DNA of 64,000 nt from Cyanodermella asteris. Its lineage: Eukaryota > Ascomycota > Lecanoromycetes > Ostropales > Stictidaceae. Position numbers and translations under genes: made by a program. Where the stretch lies: contig UYJD01000002.1 in NCBI GenBank assembly GCA_900618795.1, forward strand, positions 1,107,150 through 1,171,149, written 5' to 3'. This document shows, piece by piece, positions 18,582 through 28,200 of the stretch; position 1 is the stretch's first letter, and each line of letters opens with the position of its first letter. The notes below the pieces were generated by a model. It did no database searches. It saw only the letters and a program-made list of their open reading frames with translations, and was not told where the DNA came from.

Positions 18582-19512
18582 TCCAACCCTAGCACCCGAT
18601 CTGATGGTTCGATAATGAGTGTATAGTGAAGTTCGACGGTCTGCCGAAACACACCTGCAAGCTGAGCCAGGAAGTCTTGCTGTAGTCTAGTTCGCTGTGA
18701 CGACAAAGGAGAAGTTCCTTGTAAGAGTCCGCCAGCCTGCGTAGGGATATATCGCGCGTATACCGCGAGTGTATTCAAGCAGTGATTCCGAATTGCAAGG
18801 AATTCAGGCCAGTCCACATAAGTCATGACCCACCTAAGAATCGACTTAGCGAGACGGGTGTAGTGGGGTTAGGGGAGCTGCAGCCGCTATTGCATCACCT
18901 ATTAATGATCGACTTCAGGGGCACCGCGAGCTAATTCTGGGCCACTGCCACGTCGGGGTGATGGGTCATGACTTATGAGCGCGGGCCTTAAATGGCGAAA
19001 TCTGAATTGCACCGCCACCTGTCTCATTCAGATGTGGCTGGATGTGGCTCGTGACTGCCGCCTGTTGGAGAGTCGCCCGTGACGCTTCCTGATCCCGTCA
19101 GCCTTCAACTCCCCTTCGTGCTTCACCGACGCAGCCTGAGGGGGGAGAAAGAAGCTCGTCACCTTTCAGCAGCTCCTCTTCGAGACTACCTGCTTGTGCG
19201 GCCTTGAATGTCGCAGACAGTACCCTTGTCTTATCGATTCCGCGATATTTAAACCCTCCAGGTCCCCAGTTTCAGCCCTCGGTTTCGCCTACTCAACCAC
19301 TCGCCCGCCACTTTCTCTTCACAGGCATCTTCGGAGCCCTACTGCCGCTTGCCTGAATCTCTTATCACTTGCACTTGCTCGTGCTTTGCCGTTCCAAAAT
19401 TACAGCTATCGACTGCTTACCCATCCAGACAGCGATTCCCGCCGTGACGACTGACTTCAGTGATCTCAGCCCGATCACCCGCCTGCTCCTCGAGCCATCT
19501 CTGCTACGTTGC
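18582..19512. other. intergenic, promoter and leader of cullin-1
   Basis: Contains an inverted repeat at 18817-18978 (listed separately) and, from about 19230 to 19500, a pyrimidine-rich leader. The cullin frame is open upstream of its ATG back to 19369 but has no earlier ATG, so that part is leader. Confidence 0.6.
18817..18978. repeat. Inverted repeat with 15-16 bp perfect arms
   Basis: CATAAGTCATGACCCA at 18817-18832 recurs as its reverse complement ending at about 18977, about 130 bases away. Each arm contains the palindrome GTCATGAC. It lies between the cupin gene and cullin-1. It could be paired binding sites for a dimeric regulator or the ends of a tiny decayed transposon; the sequence does not decide. 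Confidence 0.7.
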
Positions 19513-21852
19513 ATGACTTTTCCCAGTAAGACCACAAAGATGCCTAGCAAAATCTCTATGCCGCCCAGGCCGGCGAAGGAAGATGTCGACGGTACCTGGG
19601 TGTACTTGGAGGCCGGCGTGGAAAAGATCCAGTACTACCTGCACGAGGGTCTGGACATGGAAACCTATATGAACGTTTACACCGCAGTCCACAACTTTTG
19701 TACGGCCCAGCGTGGTAATGCCATGACAGGAACGAACCTGGGGATGGGCGCAACTGCTCAGCGTGGGGCTCATCTGATTGGTGATGATCTTTACCAGCGT
19801 TTACGGCACTACCTTCGCAAACATCTCGAAAGTGTCTACGCCAAGGGTCGCGAACATACCAGCGAAGCCTTACTCGCATTTTACATAAGAGAGTGGAAAC
19901 GATACACCAACGCCGCCAAGTACATCAACCACTTGTTCAAGTACCTAAACCGACATTGGGTGAAGCGCGAAGTGGACGAGGGGAAGAAGGATGTCTACGA
20001 CGTCTATACATTACATCTGGTCATGTGGAAGGACGAATTCTTCACCAAGGTGCACGAGGACGTCATGAAGAGCGTCCTGGACATGGTCAGGAAGCAGCGA
20101 GAAGGTGAGACCATTGAACAGTCGCAGATCAAGAGCATCGTGGACTCGTTCGTCTCTCTCGGCTTGGACGAGCAAGACCCGACCAAGACCACGCTCGATG
20201 TGTACAAGTTCTTCTTCGCCAAACCATTCCTTGAGGCTACCGAGGCGTTTTACCGTGAAGAGTCGAACCAATTCCTTGCCGACAACCCTGTTGTCGAGTA
20301 CATGAAAAAGGCCGAAACTCGTCTCAGCGAGGAGAGGAACCGTGTGCCCATGTACTTGCATTCAGACATCCAGTCCGACCTTTTGAAGACATCACTGAAA
20401 GTTCTGGTGGAAGAGCATGCTCCTACGCTTAGGGACGAGTTTCAGCGATTGCTCGATTCCGACAAGCAAGACGACCTTGCTCGCATGTATGGCCTGCTCA
20501 GTAGGGTTCCTGCAGGCCTGGACCCGTTGAGAACTCGCTTTGAGGAGCACGTTCGCAAGGCTGGCGAAGCTTCCGTTAATACCGCTGCCAGCCAAGGTGA
20601 GACTATGGAGCCGAAGGTCTACGTTGGCTCCCTCCTCAGCGTGTACGTGCGATACGACAAGCTAGTCAAGGATGCCTTCAAGGGAGAAGCAGAATTTGTC
20701 CGGAGTTTGGACAACGCATGCAAGGAGTTCGTCAACCGCAATAGCGTCTGCAAGACGAATACGACGAGATCGCTGGAGCTTCTCGCCAAATACACCGACT
20801 CACTGCTCAAGCGCAGCGGTAAAGATGAGGAGGGGGACATGGAGGAGACCCAGAGCAGAATCATGACTATCTTCCGATTCCTCGAGGATAAGGACGTGTT
20901 CCAGAAATTCTACCAGAAGATGCTTGCCAAGCGTCTGATTCACGCTGCGTCAACCTCAGACGAGGCCGAGATTAGCATGATTGGCAAATTGAAGGAATCC
21001 TGCGGTTTCGAATACACAAACAAGCTCCAACGCATGTTCCAGGACATGCAAACTTCCAAGGATCTGAACCGCGATTACGCTATTTGGCTTTCAGAACACC
21101 TCGACGAGAAAGAGCAAAAGGCCGTCGTCGACTCGCAGTTTTCAGTTCTTGGCACCAGTTTCTGGCCTCTGCCACCGCAAACCACAAATTTCACCCCGCC
21201 GGAAGAAATCATCAAGAACTACGAGCGTTTCCAGCTCTACTACGATAAGAAACACACTGGTCGCAAGCTCACCTGGCAGTGGTCGTTGTGCAAGGGCGAT
21301 GTCAAGGCGAACTACATCAAAAACGCGAAGGTGCCGTACCAGTTCTCCGTCTCCACATACCAGCTCGCAGTCCTGCTGATGTTCAACGACGCACTGACGG
21401 TCAGCTACGAGGACATGCTCTCCGCCACTTCACTATCGAAGGAGGTCTTGGATCCTTCCGTACAGGTCATGGTCAAGGCCAAGGTTCTCCTGGCATCTCC
21501 CGAGGGCGGGAAGACCGAGCCTGGCACCACTTACAAGCTGAACGAGAACTTCAAGTACAAGAAGATCAAAGTCAACCTGAACCTGCCGATAAAGACTGAG
21601 CAGAAGGCGGAAACTGAGGAAACTCATAAGACGATCGAGGAGGACAGGAAGCTGCTGCTCCAGTCGGCTATTGTCCGCATCATGAAGTCACGGAAGACTT
21701 TGCGCCATGTTGAGCTTGTGCAAGAGACCATCAATCAGGTGAAGGCGCGTTTCAAGCCCAATATTCAGGACATCAAGAAAGCAATCGACCAGCTCATCGA
21801 CAAGGAGTATCTTGAGCGACTAGAAGACGACAACTTGGGCTACCTTGCGTAA
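19513..21852 (+). CDS. culA: Cullin-1 (SCF ubiquitin ligase scaffold)
   Basis: A single-exon protein of 779 residues from the first ATG (19513), or 770 from the second (19540, MPSKISMPPRPAKED), either within the cullin-1 range. Cullin-1 holds Skp1/F-box substrate receptors at its N-terminus and the RING protein Rbx1 at its C-terminus. The N-terminal cullin-1 signature (DVDGTWVYLEAGVEKIQ, YTAVHNFCTAQ) is clear, followed by three cullin repeats. The cullin homology domain is seen as FRFLEDKDVFQKFYQKMLAKRLI, with SMIGKLKESCGFEYTNKLQRMFQDM after it. The end has the neddylation site context IVRIMKSRKTLRH and the winged-helix tail DKEYLERLEDDNLGYLA. All key elements look intact. The F-box-like gene at 40973-42286 could supply a partner, but there is no direct evidence. 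Confidence 0.96.
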   Translation: MTFPSKTTKMPSKISMPPRPAKEDVDGTWVYLEAGVEKIQYYLHEGLDMETYMNVYTAVHNFCTAQRGNAMTGTNLGMGATAQRGAHLIGDDLYQRLRHYLRKHLESVYAKGREHTSEALLAFYIREWKRYTNAAKYINHLFKYLNRHWVKREVDEGKKDVYDVYTLHLVMWKDEFFTKVHEDVMKSVLDMVRKQREGETIEQSQIKSIVDSFVSLGLDEQDPTKTTLDVYKFFFAKPFLEATEAFYREESNQFLADNPVVEYMKKAETRLSEERNRVPMYLHSDIQSDLLKTSLKVLVEEHAPTLRDEFQRLLDSDKQDDLARMYGLLSRVPAGLDPLRTRFEEHVRKAGEASVNTAASQGETMEPKVYVGSLLSVYVRYDKLVKDAFKGEAEFVRSLDNACKEFVNRNSVCKTNTTRSLELLAKYTDSLLKRSGKDEEGDMEETQSRIMTIFRFLEDKDVFQKFYQKMLAKRLIHAASTSDEAEISMIGKLKESCGFEYTNKLQRMFQDMQTSKDLNRDYAIWLSEHLDEKEQKAVVDSQFSVLGTSFWPLPPQTTNFTPPEEIIKNYERFQLYYDKKHTGRKLTWQWSLCKGDVKANYIKNAKVPYQFSVSTYQLAVLLMFNDALTVSYEDMLSATSLSKEVLDPSVQVMVKAKVLLASPEGGKTEPGTTYKLNENFKYKKIKVNLNLPIKTEQKAETEETHKTIEEDRKLLLQSAIVRIMKSRKTLRHVELVQETINQVKARFKPNIQDIKKAIDQLIDKEYLERLEDDNLGYLA

Positions 21853-22318
21853 GAAGTCTTTATCATCAAAGTTTTCCGCCTTCCTACACATAGCTTTACC
21901 CGGATCAGGGTGTACGAAGGGTTCGATTTAGCTTAACAGTCTAGACATGGTTTCCACGGCATTCACGAAGAACGCTACGAGGCGAATGGAGTCATAGAGG
22001 CCATGAATGCCTCCGGATCAATCAAATGAGAAGCAATGCTTATTTTGAAAATTGTTGTTGCCCCGCTTCAGCTCGCTCTCGGGCCCCGTTTCACGTCCAG
22101 CATGAATTCTATCCAGTTTCGTTTGCAGTATTCAAGCAGTCTCATCATCGCTCCTTGGAACTTCAAGTACCGGTTACAGCCGATGCGTAGAGTAGTAATC
22201 GTACATATGTACAAGCAGGTCTATCTGCTTTTGGAGTAGCGTCTCATCTATCAGTTGAAAGCTCAATATAGTCATGACATTCGCATCAGCTTTGAACAAC
22301 CAGGGTCCCGAGCTCCGC
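21853..22318. other. intergenic between convergent genes
   Basis: Carries the 3' ends of cullin-1 and of the minus-strand K+/H+ exchange-related gene. No other feature was seen. Confidence 0.55.
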
Positions 22319-23389
22319 TCATCGTTTCTCCTTCGTTGCTTGGGGTTCTGGTGGGCCTTCCTGCTGGGCTTTTGCAAGCTCTTTCGAGACTTGCGCATGG
22401 GCTCGCTCCAGTTCCACTTCGACTTCAGGCAGGTTCAAAGTCAAGGCGACAACCTTTCCATGACCTTCGGGATAAAGCAATGTCTCTTTGTCCTCCGCCG
22501 TCGAAGACCTCGAATGAACACTTTCCCCGGCGTCGGTCTTCCCCAGCAGCTCCATAGCAGCCGCCTCGACCTCCGTATCCTCCGGATCCGACTTCTCGGC
22601 ACCCTCCTTCTCGCCCCGTTTCTTCAATTCCCCGACGCGCTCCTTCATCGTCTCCACCACATCCTTGCTCACCGGCCCGGCATCCCACAACCTCTGCAGC
22701 ACCTCGCTCGGCCGCTCGTTCACCAGATCCCGCTGCAACAAGTGCTCGATATGCCTGCACCCGGCCCCCGCCCTCCAGAAGCTCCACGCCCGGAACACCA
22801 GGTAGAAAAACGGCAAGTTCGGTACCACGGGGATCAGCGCCACCGGCGCCGTGAACGGCATGATGATTATGCTCCACCACATCTTGCGACGGTATATGCC
22901 CTTGTTCTCCGACGCCAGCTTTTCCAGTACGCCCCTGATGTCGGATCGTCGGAACAGGCGCGACGGGTAGACGACGTCGACTTCGGCGGTTCGCCGTCTC
23001 GCGCGTTCCGACGGATCGGTTGATTCCGAGCGGGAGATTTGGGAGAGGGTGGTTTCGTCGCGGGCGCGCTGGGAGGAGAGTGGGGGGATGGATTTGAGGC
23101 CCCATTCGGTGTAGGGGATCTTTGCGAAGAGTTGGTTGCCCCAGGTTGTCACTTTGAGCTTCCAGCCCGAAGGCGCGGCTTCCCAGGATACCCAGGTTTG
23201 GTTTGCGCGGGTCGTGATGCGGTCGAGGATGGGAGGCTTTGGAGGTGCTGAGGGGGATGGAGGCGAATGTGCGGAGTCTGATGAGGAGGTTGAGGATGTA
23301 CTTGAAGCTGGGAGGAGGGCGGAAGGTTTGGTTCGTTTGCAGTAGATTAGGGTGCGCTGCCGTGTGATGGGGAAGAGGTATAGACGCAT
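22319..23389 (-). CDS. Mitochondrial K+/H+ exchange-related protein (Mit_KHE1 family)
   Basis: A single-exon 356-residue protein. The N-terminus MRLYLFPITRQRTLIYC and the segments RITTRANQTWVSWE (57-70) and WKLKVTTWGNQLFAKIPYTEWGLKSIPP (76-103) are the hallmarks of the family that includes yeast YDL183C, which is implicated in mitochondrial potassium/proton exchange. A hydrophobic hairpin follows at about 171-205 (MWWSIIIMPFTAPVALIPVVP, then NLPFFYLVFRAW). The C-terminal 110 residues are Glu/Lys-rich and variable. The start is the first ATG and gives the conserved N-terminal motif. Inner mitochondrial membrane location is by family knowledge, not by direct evidence here. Confidence 0.88.
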   Translation of the reverse strand: MRLYLFPITRQRTLIYCKRTKPSALLPASSTSSTSSSDSAHSPPSPSAPPKPPILDRITTRANQTWVSWEAAPSGWKLKVTTWGNQLFAKIPYTEWGLKSIPPLSSQRARDETTLSQISRSESTDPSERARRRTAEVDVVYPSRLFRRSDIRGVLEKLASENKGIYRRKMWWSIIIMPFTAPVALIPVVPNLPFFYLVFRAWSFWRAGAGCRHIEHLLQRDLVNERPSEVLQRLWDAGPVSKDVVETMKERVGELKKRGEKEGAEKSDPEDTEVEAAAMELLGKTDAGESVHSRSSTAEDKETLLYPEGHGKVVALTLNLPEVEVELERAHAQVSKELAKAQQEGPPEPQATKEKR

Positions 23390-24120
23390 TATGGCGGAGA
23401 ACTCGCAACGGCGGTAACTCAGAAGCGCGGAGCTTTATTGGACAATACGGTGTCTAGCACTGATGTTGCGCTTCGAATGTAAATTGAAGCTCTTGTGCTT
23501 GAACGAATATGTCGGAGAAGGTGATTGCCGAATTGTTGCGCCGCAAAATCTAGCTCAGGTGCTGCCCATGGAGGACCAACGTCGGACTTATATCGTGCAC
23601 ATCATGATGTTCCCGAGCTCTTCATTTCGTAACGGCGTCGCAAGTATGTCGGGGGCTGGCTCGGTGTATGGTGTTTTTGCTTTCCCAGGCAAACATGGAG
23701 GATTGACGAGTCGATCCTGCGAGATCTACGGTGACGCAACTCCCGCCAGGCACATCCGCTTCCAAGGAAAACATCGTTCGCGTCCCCAGCATCATCGCTG
23801 TATTTACCCTTGGTCGGTTGCGAAGTGCTTCGAAGGCTCGTCAATTCTCCAAGCCTGCGTGAAGGCACTTTCAAGCACGAAATGCATACGAGATTGTACT
23901 CCAATGTCAAGCAAATAGCTTTCGTGTAACCGCTCTCCGCAAAGCTTGGCATCGAATGCCAGCAGAGAAGGTCCAGATGCAAGAACAGATGCGAAGGATT
24001 GAACGGGTAATGCTATTCTTCGTCCATAGTTCCCTGGGTATCAATAGATATCAAAATCCGGTCCCAAACGCCGTTGCCGTGATTCCACCTCAAATCCACG
24101 CAAACCGTATATACACACAT
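23390..24120. other. intergenic, no gene seen
   Basis: Two opposing frames (plus 23463-23918, minus 23602-23982) overlap here. Neither shows a domain, signal or sensible composition, and I treat both as chance. Confidence 0.5.
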
Positions 24121-24867
24121 TCACCAAGCCGACGAGCTCCTCGCGCCAATCTTCACAATGAGTCGTAAAAGCGTAATGCTAAATGTAACAATCCAGCTGA
24201 CCAAACTGAGCAAGATGGTAACGAACACCGCGATGTCGAGTCTGCGGTTGCTGCCCTCGCAAGCCTGCGTCGTCACGTTCCCAACCATGTCCGTATCGAA
24301 TGCATTGTCCGCCGAAAGCGTAACGTTGACCGTATACCAGACCACAAACAAGAGGTCCAGAAACAGGAGTCGAGCTTTGGACAGCGGCTTGCGCAGCCCG
24401 ATCGGCTTCCCAAAGTACTCGTCGAAGAAGATGTACGGCAGGTACACGATGGCCAAAGCCGCCAAGACGACCATGAGATCCGGCGACGCATCACAGATTC
24501 CCTGCTCGGCGGTCCATCGTGCTTGGATGAGCGTGCCTCCCAGCGTCAGCGTGGCGATGCTGAGCATCCACATGAAGAGTCGGTTCAGACCGGGAACCCA
24601 GGGGTTGAAGAGCAGGTAGTGCCATACTCGATCCTGGATCGGCGTGAGAGCGGTACTCGGCAGCGCCGAGGTGTCGTGGTGGAACGGCCGGTCCAAGCTG
24701 CCAAAGACCTCGTCCAACTTCTCCGGGTCTTGGAAGATTGTATCCTCGGTTGTGAAATCTCGGACAAATGGTCTGTAGCGGTCTGCTAGGGTAGGCAGGG
24801 GTTGGCTGATGTAGGGCGTTTCTGCGCTGCGGTTGGCATCGTGGAGATGGCCCCTGCCGGGCGCCAT
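24121..24867 (-). CDS. Four-helix membrane protein, SRF1-like
   Basis: The frame is open further upstream, but the ATG at 24867 (MAPGRGHLHDANR) gives a compact 248-residue protein; an upstream exon is possible. An N-terminal soluble part contains DRYRPFVRDFTTEDTIFQDP. Four membrane helices follow: RLFMWMLSIATLTLGGTLI, LMVVLAALAIVYLPYIFF, ARLLFLDLLFVVWYTVNVTL and LDIAVFVTILLSLVSWIVTF. The loop between helices 2 and 3 has a conserved-looking DEYFGKPIGLRKP. The arrangement resembles fungal proteins related to yeast Srf1, which regulates phospholipase D (Spo14). I base this on overall pattern and hold it loosely. It could equally be another fungal membrane family. Confidence 0.72.
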   Translation of the reverse strand: MAPGRGHLHDANRSAETPYISQPLPTLADRYRPFVRDFTTEDTIFQDPEKLDEVFGSLDRPFHHDTSALPSTALTPIQDRVWHYLLFNPWVPGLNRLFMWMLSIATLTLGGTLIQARWTAEQGICDASPDLMVVLAALAIVYLPYIFFDEYFGKPIGLRKPLSKARLLFLDLLFVVWYTVNVTLSADNAFDTDMVGNVTTQACEGSNRRLDIAVFVTILLSLVSWIVTFSITLLRLIVKIGARSSSAW

Positions 24868-25757
24868 CCGGAGCAGAGCAGGAGATATGAGATGAAACCT
24901 ATTATGTGTATGCGCAGGAATAGAGTAGTGGTAGTGAGTGACTGTAAATTTCGAATTACCTAGTGACTGGAGATGATGAATGGTGCGGCGACGATTGGCG
25001 AAGTGGATTGGCTGGAGATGGAAAATAGCGTGTGGTTGATCATCTGAGCTGATCGGGCGAGTGGCTGGGATTTTGTGCACCTTAAATCCCAACTTTAATC
25101 AACCACCACGGTCGACACTTCCCGTCATGGCTTTCTTTGCTGACGCCCTGCATGTCACGACGAAACTGCGTTGCGCTCTCTCTGCACCCCAGCTTCCGTC
25201 TGTATTGACTTGTTCGCCGCCGCATACTTTGGCAAGCGTGTCTGCAGCATCACGGACTGTAATGCAAAAGCCAGATGGGGACGAATAGGTGAGTGCCGCA
25301 TGTGGCGCAATAACCGTCGGATATTTGAGACAGCGTACAAATGATAGATACGTCTGCTCCATTCTAACGGCATTTTGTTTCTCCCATCCTTTTCCAGCAG
25401 TTTCCCACCTTCGGCCATATCTGTCTCCCTTGGCGCAACCGTCCCATATGCCCATGACCGATCGTCAGCTGGCAAACTGCCTAGCCAGCAAATGTTATAC
25501 TATTGTTTTGAGCACTTGAATCCTTTTCAAGTGACTATTACTACAGTGTCACCTTTGAACCTTTCGGACGACGGTACGTCCACTTCTACACTTACAGCTG
25601 CCCACACAAAATAAGGCACGTCAAGGTGGGCCCAGCAGGTCCTACGCAACGAGTCCCACTGCTTCTGCAGGTAGTCATTTTTGTACAGGCTCATTCACTA
25701 TTTGTACAGGCGCTATGCTCCTCAGCAGCTGTTAGCGGTGCTAGCGTGGTTTCTTAG
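24868..25757. other. intergenic, no gene seen
   Basis: Between the SRF1-like gene and the tandem repeat. A short ATG frame (25127-25288, 53 codons) and a minus-strand frame of 118 codons overlap here; neither is convincing. Confidence 0.5.
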
Positions 25758-25910
25758 GCTGAGTCCCTTAGTGAGTCACTCGGTAAGTCACTCGGTCGCT
25801 CCTCGACAAGTATGTCAGCAAGTAACTTAGTGAGTACCTCAGCGATTTCCTCAGCTAACGCGCTAGCAAACACCCGAGCAAGTGCCTTGCTAATATCAAT
25901 CAGCGCTGAG
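25758..25910. repeat. Degenerate 12-bp tandem repeat, about 12 units
   Basis: Units such as GTGAGTCACTCG, GTAAGTCACTCG, GCAAGTAACTTA, GTGAGTACCTCA and GCGATTTCCTCA follow one another with a 12-base period and one 11-base unit. The first two copies are close and later ones increasingly diverged. The period is a multiple of three, so a four-residue peptide repeat could have been encoded, but no surrounding gene is recognised. It is best described as an old minisatellite in intergenic DNA. Confidence 0.75.
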
Positions 25911-25984
25911 AAAGGACATGCAAAGTTGGCGGCTGTGAAGTGCAGACAGCGCACATGGATGGAGCGGAGAGATATGTTACTGAG

Positions 25985-26153
25985 GCAGGTACTCATGATG
26001 TTGTTGATATGGGACACGACTTTATTCGTTTGGGACTTTGGAGTATGATTCGAGGAGTGTCCGGATCGCAGTCGGTGCTTCGGCGATGTCTGGATCGTAC
26101 CACTCGGTGTGGTGCTCCTGCTGAGCTTGGTCGTCCACGTTGACTGCTGCCAT
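25985..26153 (-). pseudogene. Broken start of a small-molecule methyltransferase gene
   Basis: From ATG 26153 the minus strand encodes 43 residues ending at a stop at 26022. The peptide has the look of the N-terminus of fungal SAM-dependent methyltransferases of secondary metabolism: EWYDPDIAEAP, TAIRTLLESYSKVP. The expected continuation (a Val-Val-x-His-Ile-x-x-Ile stretch) is found in the next frame as KVVSHINNI, so a single frameshift near 26028 splits the conserved block. The SAM-binding domain that should follow is absent; downstream lie unrelated residues and the 12-bp repeat. I therefore read it as a truncated, decayed gene. Its neighbour is the flavin monooxygenase at 26877-28200. Homology is judged by eye and is moderate at best. 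Confidence 0.5.
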
Positions 26154-26876
26154 TGCTTCCTTCTAGCCAGCTGTATAAATGATCCATTTTTGAATTTAAA
26201 CGAGGACTTTGGTATGTGCAAATACATACAGTGTTTGTGAGCTTGGTTTTCTAGCTTTCCGGCCTCTGCGACCACCTATTCGGCATAGTGTGCTCTATCT
26301 GTGAGATGTCTAGTGAGTAGTGAATGAGAGGCCAGTAGGCGAACTTGAGGCCTACTTTAGCCGCAGGCTGGTTGCCATTGCTGGACACACTCGGACCAAC
26401 TCAACAATACTTTTCACGTGTTTGTCATCGGAGATCAGACATTCTTCGACCTAAATGACCGGCTTAACGATAGGCTGCCTCGCCGTTCGGGGTTAGGGTG
26501 GGTTAGATATTCATTGCGATATTCATTGCCTAAACGGTTCGTCGTTTACCTGTCCGAATAGGAGCTCTGCAGTGAGACTGGTCATAGGGCTTCGCCAGAA
26601 CTGGCAGAGATGAGATCCAAGATTCTGACACTCATTGTTCATCTTCATTGACAGGATTCTTTGCCTCTGTAATCTGTCATCATGCATTCGCGGGGTTTCT
26701 GACGACCCTATTCAGAGCCACATGCTAAACCATAGACACGCGTCGTCTGAAAGGTATTGCATCGCCTCGTTCAGGGCAACGACATTCACCTAGAACACGT
26801 CGCTTTGGCCACCAGCATAGCATGATTCAACATATTTCATACTCAAGAGAAGGAGATTTGGGGATGCACTTCTCCC
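26154..26876. other. intergenic, no gene seen
   Basis: Between the methyltransferase fragment and the monooxygenase stop codon. It holds no recognisable coding, RNA or repeat feature. Confidence 0.55.
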
Positions 26877-28200
26877 TCAAGCTGACTTTGCTGCCGCCAA
26901 CTCCGGGTACACCGGTACCTTCCAGCCTCCTTTGTCCTCCTGCGAGAACCGAGCCACTAGATCAGGTATCCGGAGCCAACAAACGATCTGGAATACGAGC
27001 AAGAGAATGTTGATGCCGAGCTGGGTCCCCGGAAGGAAAATATGCTTCATCATCGGTTTCAGCTTCTGGGCCTCCGTGATGAATGGGCGCATAGTGCTTT
27101 CGTAATTCGAAAACGCCACCGGCAGATCATCGCCATGTCGCACGATTTCGCCAGCGAGCACGTAGGCTCCCACGAACGCGCTGGTCGTGCCCATTCCAGT
27201 CATCGGACACGGGCAGTACCCGGCATCTCCGAGCAGGACGACCCGCCCCTTGTACAGCGTGTCCGTCTTCACCTGAGCGACTTCATGGCAGTAGAAAGTC
27301 TCGGCCTTCATCATCCCGTCGAGTAAGCGGTCCGTCTGCCAGCCCGAACCGCGGAATTTCGACAGGAAGAAATCCTTCTGCTTTTCGACTGGTGCGCGTG
27401 GCACGCTGCCGTATTCACCATTGTCGTCGCGTAGCAAGAAGTAACCCTGCGACTCCGTTGGAGAATGTGTTCGTACCATCATGCCTTGCCCCGGCGTTCT
27501 GAAGGCTTGGCGAATCTTGCTGTCGCTCTCGATCGTGGGCATGATCCAATAGGCCTGGAGAATTCCGACGCGGTTGTAAACATCCGGAGCGTCGGGAGGG
27601 AGAATCGCTTTCCTGACTCGAGAGCCTTGTCCATCGGCTCCGACCAGGATATCGAACCTTTCGGTTTCTCCGTCCGAGAAGTAGGCAGTGACCCCTCCAT
27701 CGTCTTGCTTGAAGCTGTCGACGGTCTTGCCGAACGTGTATTTGACGCTGTCTTTCGTTGCATCGTGGAGGATGCGGACCAGGTCACCTCGCATGATCTC
27801 GTATTCCGAAGTAAGTGACTAGCGTACTGTAAGCAGTGTCTCAGTGGATAAGCCGGTCTCATCGCACGCCGTGATTATCGACCTTTACAGCAACGGGGAC
27901 TGTACTCACTTGCGCACCCTGTCCCGATTTGTTTGCCAGTATAGTTGCCCTGACTTCGCCTTTCTCGTTGACCCACGCCACACCATCTTCGTCGACCGTG
28001 CTGCGACGAATGGTTTCGAGTAAGCCCATTCGCTTGGCAATACCGATGCCCTGCGCCCGAATATCTATCTGCGCACCCGATGCACGGAGAGATGGGATCC
28101 GTTCGACAATTGTGACTTGGTGACCGGCGCGGGCGAGCCAAAAGGCAAGGGCTGGTCCAGCGATGCCACCCCCGACGATTAGTACTTTCAACGACGACAT
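26877..28200 (-). CDS. FAD-dependent monooxygenase (2 exons)
   Basis: Exons 28200-27910 and 27818-26877 flank a 91-bp intron (donor GTGAGT, acceptor GCTAG, phase 0; join GAQ-SLTSEYE), giving 410 residues. It is a class A flavin monooxygenase that should use NAD(P)H and oxygen to hydroxylate or oxidise a small molecule. The dinucleotide-binding fold is at 5-35 (VLIVGGGIAGPALAFWLARAG then the acidic VER). Further motifs are the second FAD signature DILVGADGQGSRVRK and the GD motif in VVLLGDAGYCPCPMTGMGTTSAF, which binds the FAD ribityl chain. The C-terminus has a hydrophobic stretch (LGINILLLVFQIVCWL), possibly a membrane anchor. No classical signal peptide is seen. The nearby methyltransferase remnant hints at a former tailoring-enzyme pair (inference). 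The substrate is unknown. Confidence 0.92.

Noticed and set aside
18542-18826. A minus-strand ATG frame overlapping the 3' end of the cupin gene
   Set aside because: It has 94 codons without a motif, is partly antisense to coding sequence, and shows no splice or promoter support.
23463-23918. A 151-codon plus-strand ATG frame between the K+/H+ gene and the SRF1-like gene
   Set aside because: It overlaps a 126-codon minus-strand frame, has irregular composition and no domain, signal peptide or plausible splice structure.
25127-25288. A 53-codon plus-strand ATG frame near the SRF1-like promoter
   Set aside because: It is short, has no homologous-looking motif, and overlaps a minus-strand frame of similar quality.
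26485-26505. Telomere-like GGGGTTAGGGTGGGTTAG
   Set aside because: Only two or three partial units are present, in the middle of a gene-containing contig, with no extended array. This is chance or a minor interstitial motif.
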